A DNA stretch of 64,000 nt from Actinokineospora iranica. GTDB lineage: Bacteria; Actinomycetota; Actinomycetes; Mycobacteriales; Pseudonocardiaceae. The notes beneath the pieces are model-generated. The model was not told the DNA's origin and ran no database searches. It saw only the letters and a list, made by a program, of their open reading frames with translations. This document shows, piece after piece, positions 27,313 to 34,853 of the stretch (position 1 is its first letter; each line of letters opens with the position of its first letter). Location of the stretch: positions 186,001 to 250,000 of the forward strand of contig NZ_FMZZ01000002.1 in NCBI RefSeq assembly GCF_900101685.1, written 5' to 3'. The position numbers and the translations under genes were made by a program.

Positions 27313-28173
27313 ATGGGCGCACGGCCGTCCGTCTTGGTCGTCGGCGACACCGCGCTCGATGTCGTCGCCCGGCACACCGGCCCGATCGCGCACGGCGGCG
27401 ACTCCCGGGCGCGGATCACCTTCACCCCCGGCGGCGCGGCCGCCAACACCGCGGCCTGGCTGGCCCACCTCGGCGCCGATGTGGCGCTGGCGGCCAGGGT
27501 CGGCGCTGACGCGGCGAGCGCGCAGGTGCGGGCCGGGCTCACCGCGGCCGGGGTGCGCTGCGCGTTCACCGTCGACCCGGACGCCGCGACCGGCTGCGTC
27601 GTGGTCCTCGTGGACGAGACCGGCCAGCGCACGATGCTGCCCGACCGCGGGGCCAACGCGCGGCTGCGCGGCGCGGACGTGGACCCCGCGCTGCTCGCCG
27701 GGGCGCGGCACCTGCACCTGTCCGGGTATGTGCTGCTGGACGGGGCGTCGCGGCCCGCGGGGCTGGAGGTGCTGGCCGCGGCGCGGGCGGCCGGGCTCAC
27801 CACCTCGGTCGACCCGCAGTCCGCCGAGTTGATCGACGACCCGGCCGCGTTCCTCGACGCCGTGCGCGGGGTGGACCTGCTGCTGCCCAACGCAGACGAG
27901 TCGCGCGTGCTGGCGGGCGCGGGAGACCCGCTGGACGTGGTCGGGGCGGTGGCGGTGACCGATGGGGCGGGCGGCGCGCGGTGGATCTCCCGGACGGAGA
28001 CGGCGGCCGTGCCCGCTCACGCTGTGCGCTGCGTCGACTCGACCGGCGCGGGGGACGCCTTCGACGCGGGCCTGCTGGTGGCGTGGCTGTCCGGGGCCGG
28101 GCCGCGCGAGGCGCTGCTCGCGGGTGTGGCGGCGGGCGGCGCGGCGATCGGGCTGGTGGGCGCCCAGCCGTGA
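27313..28173 (+). CDS. psuK: PfkB-family sugar kinase, probable pseudouridine kinase
   Basis: A 286-residue ribokinase-like enzyme. The N-terminal signature FTPGGAAANTAAWLAHLGAD and the C-terminal DSTGAGDAFDAGLLVAW, with the catalytic Asp in GAGD, are intact. PsuK phosphorylates pseudouridine to the substrate of PsuG. The assignment rests mainly on psuG in the same orientation 2.9 kb upstream; other PfkB substrates are possible. A ribosome-binding site (GAAGGGAGCCCC) precedes the ATG. Confidence 0.78.
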   Translation: MGARPSVLVVGDTALDVVARHTGPIAHGGDSRARITFTPGGAAANTAAWLAHLGADVALAARVGADAASAQVRAGLTAAGVRCAFTVDPDAATGCVVVLVDETGQRTMLPDRGANARLRGADVDPALLAGARHLHLSGYVLLDGASRPAGLEVLAAARAAGLTTSVDPQSAELIDDPAAFLDAVRGVDLLLPNADESRVLAGAGDPLDVVGAVAVTDGAGGARWISRTETAAVPAHAVRCVDSTGAGDAFDAGLLVAWLSGAGPREALLAGVAAGGAAIGLVGAQP

Positions 28174-28175
28174 GT

Positions 28176-28490
28176 TCAGCCGTCGATCACGTGGCGTTCG
28201 GCGGGCTCGATCGCGGTCTTGTCGCGCTGGTAGCGGTTGACCCGCTCGGACTTGCGCGGCGGCCGGTCGTTGGCGATGAGGACCGCGATCCACGGCAGCG
28301 GAACCGACAGGGCGACGAAGCCCAGCGCCAGCCACCAGGTCTCGTGGAAGACACCGGCGAGCAGCAGGCACGGCAGCCGCAGGCCCATCATGATCATGTA
28401 CTTGCGCTTGCGCGCGGCGAACTGCTCTTCGTACGACGGCGCGGCCTCGGTGATCAGAACCGGGGTGTCGTCCCGCTCGGAGCCCTTCAC
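28176..28490 (-). CDS. DUF3099 membrane protein
   Basis: A 104-residue protein with two adjacent transmembrane helices (about residues 32-50 and 54-72) and the DUF3099 opening PVLITEAAPSYEEQFAARKR. Orthologues (Rv2709) lie next to sigB in mycobacteria; here sigB is 3.7 kb away. GTG at 28490 is chosen because GGAGG lies eight bases upstream; the longer frame to 28568 is Gly-rich and unlikely. Confidence 0.85.
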   Translation of the reverse strand: MKGSERDDTPVLITEAAPSYEEQFAARKRKYMIMMGLRLPCLLLAGVFHETWWLALGFVALSVPLPWIAVLIANDRPPRKSERVNRYQRDKTAIEPAERHVIDG

Positions 28491-28591
28491 GACACCACCT
28501 CCACCGGCCATCCTCTCACCCCCACCGGCCAACTGCGCCATACGGGTAGAAGTCGGTAAAGAATTCACCTGACCCCGGTAGAAAGACCCCT

Positions 28592-29350
28592 ATGACGGTC
28601 GAGGGGATCGACGCGCGCCCCGACGCGCTGACCCGCCTGCGGCACAGCCTGGCCGAGGCCAACCTCGTCCGCCACCTCCCCCGCGGCCGCCAGCGGATCC
28701 TCGACGTCGCGGGCGGCGGCGGCCGCGACAGCGTGCGGTTCGCCGAACGCGGCCACGAGGTCACCCTCCTCGACCCGGCGGGCGCCATGCTGGCAGGCGC
28801 CATGCGCCTGGCCGACGCGCACGGCGTCGCCGACCGCCTGCACGTGGTCCAGGCCACCGCCGAGGACACCCCGCACCTGTTCGCCCCGCACGAGTTCGAC
28901 GTGGTGCTGTGCCACAACCTGCTCCACTTCACCGACGACCGCGAAGCGCTGCTGCGCGCCGTAACCGCGGCGCTGCGCCCCGGCGGCCTGCTGTCAGTCG
29001 TCAACCCCAACCCCGCCGCCGAGCCGTTACGCGCGGCCCGCCGCCTCGACCTGGACCAGGCCCTACGCGCCCTGGACTCCCCCACCACCCACGTTGCCCC
29101 CCTTGGCGTCGAGATCCCCGCCTGCGAAGCCGCAGCGGTCACCGCCGACCTGACCACCATCGGCGCCACCGTCCTGGCCCACTACGGCATCCGCTGCGTC
29201 GCCGACTACCTGGCCGAGGAAGCCGCGGCCGACCCGACCCTGCTGCCGGGCCTGGAACGCCTGGAACTCGCCCTGTCCGCCCGACTGCCGTACCTGCTGA
29301 CCGCCCGGTACTTCCACCTCGTCGCCCGCATCACCGGGCCCGTTGGGTGA
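28592..29350 (+). CDS. Class I SAM-dependent methyltransferase
   Basis: A 252-residue protein with motif I ILDVAGGGGRDSVRFAERG, motif II VTLLDPAGAML and the post-II block FDVVLCHNLLHFTDD. It resembles CmoA/CmoM-type enzymes that modify the tRNA wobble uridine, but the substrate cannot be fixed. It is divergent from the DUF3099 gene and stands alone. Confidence 0.8.
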   Translation: MTVEGIDARPDALTRLRHSLAEANLVRHLPRGRQRILDVAGGGGRDSVRFAERGHEVTLLDPAGAMLAGAMRLADAHGVADRLHVVQATAEDTPHLFAPHEFDVVLCHNLLHFTDDREALLRAVTAALRPGGLLSVVNPNPAAEPLRAARRLDLDQALRALDSPTTHVAPLGVEIPACEAAAVTADLTTIGATVLAHYGIRCVADYLAEEAAADPTLLPGLERLELALSARLPYLLTARYFHLVARITGPVG

Positions 29351-29464
29351 CCTGGCCCGTCGGGTAACAAGGTCCCTTTGGCAACTCGTCCCCGCCGTCC
29401 CCGCCCGACCAAGTTCGCCGCGCCCAACCGCGCCACAAGCCAGCCGCCCCGCGACCACAAAGCC

Positions 29465-29552
29465 CACCCTCCCTGGGGTCCCTGGGGGCCACCCCGGGTC
29501 CAGTCTATCGGGGTGGGCCGACAATTCCGCGAGAACGATCTTGCCTGTGGAT
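29465..29552 (-). repeat. Second copy of the dispersed repeat, reverse orientation
   Basis: Read on the minus strand it begins TTATCCACAGGCAAGATCGT, then TGTCGG, CCCCGATAGACTGGA and GGGTGGCCCCCAGGG, matching the element at 11764-11930 word for word in the core. It lies between the methyltransferase 3' end and hicA. The rest of the gap (29351-29464) shows weaker similarity and no gene. Confidence 0.75.
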
Positions 29553-29587
29553 AACTCCCGACGGCCTCGGTGAAGTCCTGAAACCCT

Positions 29588-29603
29588 TTCCCCATCGGGG
29601 GAA
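29588..29603 (+). promoter_or_regulatory. Candidate HicB operator
   Basis: TTCCCC and GGGGAA form a perfect inverted repeat around four bases, ending nine bases before the hicA ATG and abutting the AAGGAG ribosome-binding site. HicB antitoxins commonly repress their own operon at short palindromes in this position. Confidence 0.4.
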
Positions 29604-29612
29604 GGAGTGGAG

Positions 29613-29816
29613 ATGCCACGCAAGGTCGGAGAAGTCATCCGGCTCATCGAGTCTGACGGTTGGTACCTGGTGTGCACTTCTGGCAGTCACCGGCAATACA
29701 AACACCCGGTCAAACCCGGCAGAACGACCGTCGCGGGTAAGCCAAGCGAAACCTTGCACCCCCGGACCGAGAAGAGCATCCTGAGGCAGGCTGGGATCGA
29801 ATGGAGGCTGCGGTGA
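29613..29816 (+). CDS. hicA: HicA-type mRNA interferase toxin
   Basis: A 67-residue basic toxin with the double-stranded RNA-binding-like HicA fold: VIRLIESDGWYLVCTSGSHR, with the catalytic His in GSHRQYKHP, then a beta strand TTVAGKP and C-terminal helix KSILRQAGI. HicA cleaves mRNA when free of HicB. ATG at 29613 follows AAGGAG. The stop overlaps hicB by four bases. Confidence 0.93.
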   Translation: MPRKVGEVIRLIESDGWYLVCTSGSHRQYKHPVKPGRTTVAGKPSETLHPRTEKSILRQAGIEWRLR

Positions 29817-30031
29817 ATGGCTATGTGGTGGTCGTCGAACGAGACGAGACCGGTGGCTACAGCACATGGAGCCCCGACCTCCCCGGATGTGTCGCCGCCG
29901 CCGCCGAGTACGACGAGTGCGTCGCGTTGATGCGGGAAGCCGTCGCCATGCATGTGGCGGGGCTGCGTGAAGACGGGATGCCGGTGCCGGAACCCACCGC
30001 GGTGGCTTCGCTGATCCTTCCCGCGGCCTGA
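29813..30031 (+). CDS. hicB: HicB-type antitoxin
   Basis: A 72-residue antitoxin. The partial RNase H-like domain is clear: YVVVVERDETGGYSTWSPDL followed by PGCVAAAAEYDECVALMREA. GTG at 29813 overlaps the hicA stop (GTGA) and has GGAGG five bases upstream. There is no extra C-terminal helix-turn-helix, so this is the short HicB form; DNA binding would need the folded complex. Confidence 0.92.
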   Translation: MNGYVVVVERDETGGYSTWSPDLPGCVAAAAEYDECVALMREAVAMHVAGLREDGMPVPEPTAVASLILPAA

Positions 30032-30106
30032 GCGGGTCCCGGTCGGACAGTTGATCTTGGGTCGGGTCATCCGACCGGTGTCGTGGGGGCGTGCGAGCAT
30101 TCTCGC

Positions 30107-31603
30107 GTGCTTCCCCGACTCTCGAACGAGTTCTGCGACCGGCTGCGCGACGCCCTGCGGACCGTCGGCTACGACGCCGACGGGGTGGTCGCCGCGCTGG
30201 GCGACCAGGCGCACGCCGCGCTGGGGCGGGGGGAGCCGGAGCCCGCGCGGCGGGCCACCCGGGACGGGTCGCCGCTGTCCACGCTGGTGCGGCTGTTCCT
30301 CGTCGGCGACGGGCAGCCGGTGGAGCGGGTGCGGCGCGCGCTGGGCGGGGTCGACGTGGCCGAGGCCGCAGCGGCGGGGCTGCTGCGGGTCGACGGCGGG
30401 GAGGTGCGGGCGGGGCTCGACCTTCGCCCCTACGGCGACGACCAGGGGTCCTGGTGGGTGCTGGCCGACCTCGACGCGGAGCAGACCGGGCGGCCGGTCG
30501 GCGAGGACCATGTGCTCGGCATCGGGCACGCCTCGCTGAGTCTGGCGCGGGCGACGGTCCGCAGGCCGGTCGGGTCGGTGCTCGACCTGGGCACCGGGTG
30601 CGGGGTGCAGGCCCTGCACGCCAGCAGGCACGCCGACGCGGTCACCGCCACCGACCTGTCCGCGCGCTGCCTGGCGCTGGCCGAGGCGACGTTCCGGCTC
30701 AACGAGGTCACGGTGGAGACCGCGCGCGGGTCCTGGTTCGAGCCGGTCGCGGGCAGGCGGTTCGACCAGGTGGTGTGCAACCCGCCGTTCGTGGTGGGGC
30801 CGCCGAGGGTCGACTACGTCTACCGCGACTCGGGTCTGGCGGGCGACGACGCGAGCGCGCTGGTCGTGCGCGGCCTGCCGGGCGTGCTCGCCGACGGCGG
30901 CGTGGGGCAGCTGCTCGCCTCCTGGCTGCACCGCCGCGGCGAGGACTGGGCCGAGCGGGTGGCCGGGTGGCTGCCGGACGAGGGCGTCGACGCCTGGTTC
31001 GTGCAGCGCGACGTGGCCGAGCCCGCGCTCTACGTGGGCACCTGGCTGCGCGACGCGGGCATCGACCCGCGCTCGGCCGAGGGCTCGGCCAAGGCGTCGG
31101 CCTGGCTGGACTGGTTCGACGAGCACGACGTGGTCGGCGTCGGTTTCGGGTTCGTCACCCTGCGCGCGACCGGCGCGGACACCGAGGTCGCCTGTGAGGA
31201 CCTGCGGCACGCCTACGACGACCCGCTGGGCCCCGAGGCGGGCGCGTGGCTGGACCGGGTGGCCTGGCTGCGCGCGCACCACGACCCGAAGCTGCTGCTG
31301 TCGGCGACGTTCGTCGTGCCGCCGACCGTGGCGCTGGAGCAGGTCAGCGAGCCGGGGCCGGAAGGCTGGCGGGAGGTGGTGCGCAGGCTGCACCGCACCG
31401 ACGGCCCCGGCTGGCACCAGGAGACCGACGAGCTGGTCACCGCGCTGCTCGCGGGCTGCCGGGGGCACTTCCCGCTGGCCGACCTGCTGGCCCTGCTCGG
31501 CACGGCCCACGACGTCCCCGCGGATGCCCTGGTGGCCGCCGCACTGCCGGTCGTGGTCGACCTGGTCACGCACGGGATGCTGCTGCCCGTGGAGCTGTCG
31601 TGA
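30107..31603 (+). CDS. HemK/RsmC-like methyltransferase with N-terminal DUF7059-type domain
   Basis: A 498-residue protein. About 150 residues of N-terminal domain precede a SAM-binding core with [18 protein letters not shown] and the NPPF motif ([14 protein letters not shown]), which marks enzymes that methylate exocyclic or amide nitrogens, such as RsmC/TrmN6 and PrmC. The C-terminal 150 residues are an additional domain typical of the actinobacterial group. The substrate is unknown, perhaps rRNA. GTG at 30107 is the likely start. The stop overlaps dtd by four bases. Confidence 0.85.
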   Translation: MLPRLSNEFCDRLRDALRTVGYDADGVVAALGDQAHAALGRGEPEPARRATRDGSPLSTLVRLFLVGDGQPVERVRRALGGVDVAEAAAAGLLRVDGGEVRAGLDLRPYGDDQGSWWVLADLDAEQTGRPVGEDHVLGIGHASLSLARATVRRPVGSVLDLGTGCGVQALHASRHADAVTATDLSARCLALAEATFRLNEVTVETARGSWFEPVAGRRFDQVVCNPPFVVGPPRVDYVYRDSGLAGDDASALVVRGLPGVLADGGVGQLLASWLHRRGEDWAERVAGWLPDEGVDAWFVQRDVAEPALYVGTWLRDAGIDPRSAEGSAKASAWLDWFDEHDVVGVGFGFVTLRATGADTEVACEDLRHAYDDPLGPEAGAWLDRVAWLRAHHDPKLLLSATFVVPPTVALEQVSEPGPEGWREVVRRLHRTDGPGWHQETDELVTALLAGCRGHFPLADLLALLGTAHDVPADALVAAALPVVVDLVTHGMLLPVELS

Positions 31604-32025
31604 GGGCTGTCGCGGCGCGGGTCACCCGCGCGTCGGTGGTGGTCGACGGCGAGACGGTGGGGCAGATCGCCGAGCCCGGGCTGCTGGTGCTGCTCGGTGT
31701 GCACGTGGACGACACGGCGGAGAAGGCAGCCGTCATGGCGCGCAAGTTGCACGAGATGCGGATCTTGCGTGACGAGCAGTCGTGCGCCACCTCGGGCGCA
31801 CCGCTGCTTATAGTGAGCCAATTCACACTTTACGGTGAGACCCGCAAGGGCAGGCGGCCATCGTGGACGGCGGCCGCCCGACCTGAGCACGCCGAGCCGC
31901 TTGTCGAGGCGACCGTCGCCGCGCTGCGCGCCCGCGGCGCCCGGGTGGAGACCGGCCGGTTCGGCGCCATGATGGCCGTGGAGAGCGTCAACGACGGCCC
32001 TTTCACCGTATTGCTGGATATCTGA
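31600..32025 (+). CDS. dtd: D-aminoacyl-tRNA deacylase
   Basis: A 141-residue enzyme that hydrolyses D-aminoacyl-tRNA (and glycyl-tRNA-Ala), protecting translation. The family motifs are present: [12 protein letters not shown] at the start, [19 protein letters not shown] in the middle and [19 protein letters not shown] at the end (the Gly-cisPro-type motif is NDGPFT). GTG at 31600 overlaps the methyltransferase stop, so the two are translated together. Confidence 0.95.
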   Translation: MRAVAARVTRASVVVDGETVGQIAEPGLLVLLGVHVDDTAEKAAVMARKLHEMRILRDEQSCATSGAPLLIVSQFTLYGETRKGRRPSWTAAARPEHAEPLVEATVAALRARGARVETGRFGAMMAVESVNDGPFTVLLDI

Positions 32026-32128
32026 GCTCTACTCAGCGCCGCATTGTCGCCGTGGGACGGTCCTTTCACCCACTCGGCGGAAGCGGATCCCGTTCCCTGG
32101 TTGATCTAGCGGACTTCTCAGCTAAACC

Positions 32129-32147
32129 TCAGGTAAGCCTGAGCAAC
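32129..32147 (+). promoter_or_regulatory. Weak IdeR/DtxR iron-box-like site before sigB
   Basis: Fourteen of 19 positions fit the IdeR consensus TWAGGTWAGSCTWACCTWA; the left half (AGGTAAGCCT) is near perfect. It also contains a CTCAGG-TAAG-CCTGAG inverted repeat. It lies 37 bases before the ECF promoter. ideR is in this window at 52649. A perfect palindrome TGTGACGTCACA lies at 32160-32171. The right half of the box is poor, so this is only suggestive. Confidence 0.35.
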
Positions 32148-32183
32148 CGGACTTCCGACTGTGACGTCACACAGAGGGAAAGC

Positions 32184-32210
32184 GGGAACGAATCCACCGC
32201 CCGCCACGTT
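32184..32210 (+). promoter_or_regulatory. ECF-sigma promoter of sigB
   Basis: GGGAAC (32184-32189), an 18-base spacer, then GTT (32208-32210). This matches promoters of SigH/SigR- and SigE-type ECF factors, which drive sigB in mycobacteria and its relatives in streptomycetes. It lies 39 bases before the sigB ATG. Confidence 0.75.
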
Positions 32211-32249
32211 TTGACAATCAGAACCACCGCGACAGGGGGAGGGAGCACC

Positions 32250-33224
32250 ATGACGGTCCCGCAACAGCGCGAGCCCGAGCAGCTCACCTACGAGGCCGAC
32301 CTCGACGCACAGGGGCCTGCGGCCGACTTGGTGCGCGTCTACCTCAACGGCATCGGGCGCACCGCGCTGCTGACGGCGGCACAGGAGGTGGAGCTGGCCA
32401 AGCGCATCGAGGCGGGGGTCTTCGCGCAGCACATGCTCGACACCGCGCCCCAGCTCTCGCACGCCCGCCGCGCCGAGTTGCGCGCCCTCATCGCCGACGG
32501 CCACACCGCGAAGAACCACCTGCTTGAGGCCAACCTGCGGCTGGTGGTGTCGCTGGCCAAGCGCTACACCGGGCGCGGGATGCCGCTGCTGGACCTGATC
32601 CAGGAGGGCAACCTGGGCCTGATCCGCGCGGTCGAGAAGTTCGACTACACCAAGGGTTTCAAGTTCTCGACCTACGCGACGTGGTGGATCCGCCAGGCCA
32701 TCACCCGCGGCATGGCCGACCAGGGCCGCACCATCCGCCTCCCCGTCCACCTGGTCGAGCAGGTGAACAAGCTGGCCCGGATCAAGCGCGACCTGCACCA
32801 GCAGCTTGGCCGCGAGGCCACCAAGGACGAGCTGGCCAAGGAGTCCGGCCTGTCCCCGCAGAAGGTCGCCGACCTGCTCGACCACGCCCGCGACCCGGTG
32901 AGCCTGGACATGCCGGTCGGCTCGGAGGAAGACGCCCCGCTGGGCGACTTCATCGAGGACGGCGAGGCCACCGACGCCGAGAGCGCCGTCATCTCCGGCC
33001 TCCTGCAGGACGACATGCGCCGCGTGCTGGCCACCCTGGACGACCGCGAGCAGTCGGTCATCCGCCTGCGCTACGGCCTCGACGACGGCCAGCCGCGCAC
33101 CCTCGACCAGATCGGCAAGCGTTTCGGCCTGTCCCGCGAACGCGTCCGCCAGATCGAGCGCGAGGTCATGTCCAAGCTCCGCCAGGGCGAGCGGGCCGAG
33201 AAACTCCGCGCGTACGCCAGCTGA
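32250..33224 (+). CDS. sigB: Group 2 sigma factor SigB
   Basis: A 324-residue primary-like sigma factor for stress and stationary phase. It shares with SigA the region 2 blocks [17 protein letters not shown] and [17 protein letters not shown], and the region 4 helix-turn-helix [19 protein letters not shown], but lacks the long acidic N-terminal extension. ATG at 32250 has GGGAGGGAG directly upstream. An ECF promoter precedes it and a strong terminator follows. sigB near dtd and ideR is the actinobacterial order. Confidence 0.95.
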   Translation: MTVPQQREPEQLTYEADLDAQGPAADLVRVYLNGIGRTALLTAAQEVELAKRIEAGVFAQHMLDTAPQLSHARRAELRALIADGHTAKNHLLEANLRLVVSLAKRYTGRGMPLLDLIQEGNLGLIRAVEKFDYTKGFKFSTYATWWIRQAITRGMADQGRTIRLPVHLVEQVNKLARIKRDLHQQLGREATKDELAKESGLSPQKVADLLDHARDPVSLDMPVGSEEDAPLGDFIEDGEATDAESAVISGLLQDDMRRVLATLDDREQSVIRLRYGLDDGQPRTLDQIGKRFGLSRERVRQIEREVMSKLRQGERAEKLRAYAS

Positions 33225-33230
33225 ACCCCG

Positions 33231-33281
33231 GGAAAGCGGCGAGAGAACCCAGCCCACCAGGGCTTTCTCTCGCCGCTTTCC
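33231..33281 (+). terminator. Strong terminator after sigB
   Basis: A perfect 17-bp stem (33231-33247 with 33265-33281), seven bases after the sigB stop. The stem ends in A/T-rich pairs (GAAAGC / GCTTTC). The remaining 33282-33520 shows no gene. Confidence 0.9.
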
Positions 33282-33520
33282 GACGTCACTCATATAGCGG
33301 AGTTGACATGTGATGGCAGTCACGGCAGCGTAGGGCCCGCGACACCACCACAGAACTTCGCGGCACGGAGGAGCTTCACACTCCGTGACCGCGCGCGACG
33401 GGAGGTCGGGGCGGCCGGGGGCCGCCCCGGCCTTCCGGCATTTCGGGGGTCACTCGCCCGTGCGGGGCGCGGTGACCTGCCGCGTCGGTCCCCGGATTCC
33501 CGAGAGGGCATGATGCGACC

Positions 33521-33730
33521 GTGCGCATCGGCGAGCTGGACAAGCTGTTAGTTGATCTCTTGAGCCAAGACCACCCGGAAATCACCGAGGTCGCCGCACT
33601 GGACAAGGGACACCGCCGCGTGCGCGTCGGGTTCGCCAGCGGGGCCGTGGCGACGATCATGGTCCGCGAGGTCCAGGGGCCGGGTGTGCCGTCGCACTCG
33701 CCGTATGACATTCCCAAGTCGGTGATCTGA
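33521..33730 (+). CDS. Uncharacterised small protein, paralogue A
   Basis: A 69-residue protein, GTG start. Pattern: helix (ELDKLLVDLLSQDHPEI), then beta strands (RRVRVGFASGAVATIMVREV). The next gene starts directly after its stop (TGAGTG) and shows the same layout, so the two are a small tandem family. I do not recognise the family and no function is suggested. Confidence 0.6.
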   Translation: MRIGELDKLLVDLLSQDHPEITEVAALDKGHRRVRVGFASGAVATIMVREVQGPGVPSHSPYDIPKSVI

Positions 33731-33964
33731 GTGCGCCGAGACCGATTCGTGGACCACGTGCGGGACCTGCTGGCAGGCAGCGGCCACCCCGGTATCGCCA
33801 AGGTCGACCTGTACAAGATCGACAGCGGCGTGCGCGACATCGAGGTCACCTGCGCCGACGGCCGGGTCATCCGGCTGAACATCACCCGCATGTCGCCACC
33901 GGTCGGGGACAACTTCAGCGAGCCCGAGCCCGTGGTGACCAAGGCTGACGTGCAAAACGCTTGA
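33731..33964 (+). CDS. Uncharacterised small protein, paralogue B
   Basis: A 77-residue protein, GTG start, abutting paralogue A. It repeats the same pattern: FVDHVRDLLAGSGHPGIAKV aligns with LDKLLVDLLSQDHPEITEV, and VIRLNITRM with VATIMVREV. A basic N-terminus precedes it and an acidic tail follows. The pair is probably one transcription unit and its products may form a heterodimer. Confidence 0.6.
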   Translation: MRRDRFVDHVRDLLAGSGHPGIAKVDLYKIDSGVRDIEVTCADGRVIRLNITRMSPPVGDNFSEPEPVVTKADVQNA

Positions 33965-33972
33965 TCGGCCCG

Positions 33973-34410
33973 TCAGCGCCGGGTGTGCTTGCGGAGGACG
34001 TGCAGGTAGAAGGCCAGTGCCGCGGCGCCCAGGACGATGAGGATGACCGCGCCCACGGTCATCGTGGTGACCGAGTAGGTGCGGGTGCCGCTGTAGTCCG
34101 TGGCCAGCCAACCCAGGTCCATGGTGGCCGGGCGGGTCACGGCGATCAGACCGCCGACCAGCCAGGCCGCGCCCGGGAGCCAGCCGTAGAAGGGCCAGGC
34201 GGCCTCGCCGTGAGGTAGGGCGGCCAGGCCGATGAACAAGACGGGGGCGACGGTCAGGGCGAGCACCGCCGCGTAGGCGGGGTGGCCGTCGGCGCTGTCG
34301 AGGATGGCCGGGACGGCGAGCAGGGGGATGCCGAAGCCCAGCAGGCCCATGACCCACCGCAGGCCGCGGCCTTCCTTCTTCGTGCCCTCCTGGCCGGACG
34401 CCTTCGCCAT
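33973..34410 (-). CDS. Uncharacterised four-helix membrane protein
   Basis: A 145-residue protein with four hydrophobic segments (WVMGLLGFGIPLLAVPAIL, AAVLALTVAPVLFIGLAAL, a third near LPGAAWLVGGLIAV, and VGAVILIVLGAAALAFYLHV) and Lys/Arg-rich ends. ATG at 34410 is the first residue of a normal-looking protein; the longer frame to 34596 is Arg-rich and overlaps the leader-peptide promoter. Convergent with paralogue B. Function unknown. Confidence 0.7.
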   Translation of the reverse strand: MAKASGQEGTKKEGRGLRWVMGLLGFGIPLLAVPAILDSADGHPAYAAVLALTVAPVLFIGLAALPHGEAAWPFYGWLPGAAWLVGGLIAVTRPATMDLGWLATDYSGTRTYSVTTMTVGAVILIVLGAAALAFYLHVLRKHTRR

Positions 34411-34589
34411 GATCAACAGATTACCAAGGGGTGTCGGCCCGAGGGCGCCGCGGCGATGGTCTGGCATTTCTCGCGCGGCGGCGAAATACCACACATTCCG
34501 CCAGCGGTACATATAGCCTTCGTAAAGACACGGGGCCGAACGGTCGCACAGGCGTTGGGGCGAATGGCGTCCCAAACTGTGGCGCCTGG

Positions 34590-34617
34590 TTGACACCCCT
34601 CCGCGGCCTGGTAATCC
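34590..34617 (+). promoter_or_regulatory. Promoter of the sulfur-type leader peptide
   Basis: A consensus -35 TTGACA (34590-34595), 16-base spacer and TAATCC as -10 (34612-34617). The leader ATG is only ten bases after the -10, so the transcript would be leaderless or nearly so. Confidence 0.65.
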
Positions 34618-34626
34618 TTACTGCTC

Positions 34627-34707
34627 ATGAGCACCGGATTCGTCCTGGTTGGACGACTGCATGTGGACCTGCGCCAGCAGGCCAGCGCGCTCTGTACCGA
34701 CCGCTGA
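34627..34707 (+). CDS. Putative Cys-containing leader peptide
   Basis: A 26-residue peptide, MSTGFVLVGRLHVDLRQQ then ASALCTDR. The R-x-H-V-D-L-x-x-x-x-SALC pattern is that of the short putative leader peptides found before sulfur-assimilation and sulfur-transport genes in Actinobacteria, which are thought to act by translation-coupled attenuation, possibly sensing cysteine supply. The single Cys is third from the end. Between it and the next gene lie several small hairpins (e.g. CGGCGT-GTG-ACGCCG near 34795). Confidence 0.7.
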   Translation: MSTGFVLVGRLHVDLRQQASALCTDR

Positions 34708-34853
34708 GGTCTCTCTTATCAGCCCCCTGCGGGCCTTCTCTTCCCCTCCCCCCGGTTCCGGGGCATTCAGCGTGGCCTAGGGCCATTCGTCGCGGCGTGT
34801 GACGCCGGGGCGTTCTTTGGGCTGCGTATTCACGCACAACAGTGGAGTGTTTC

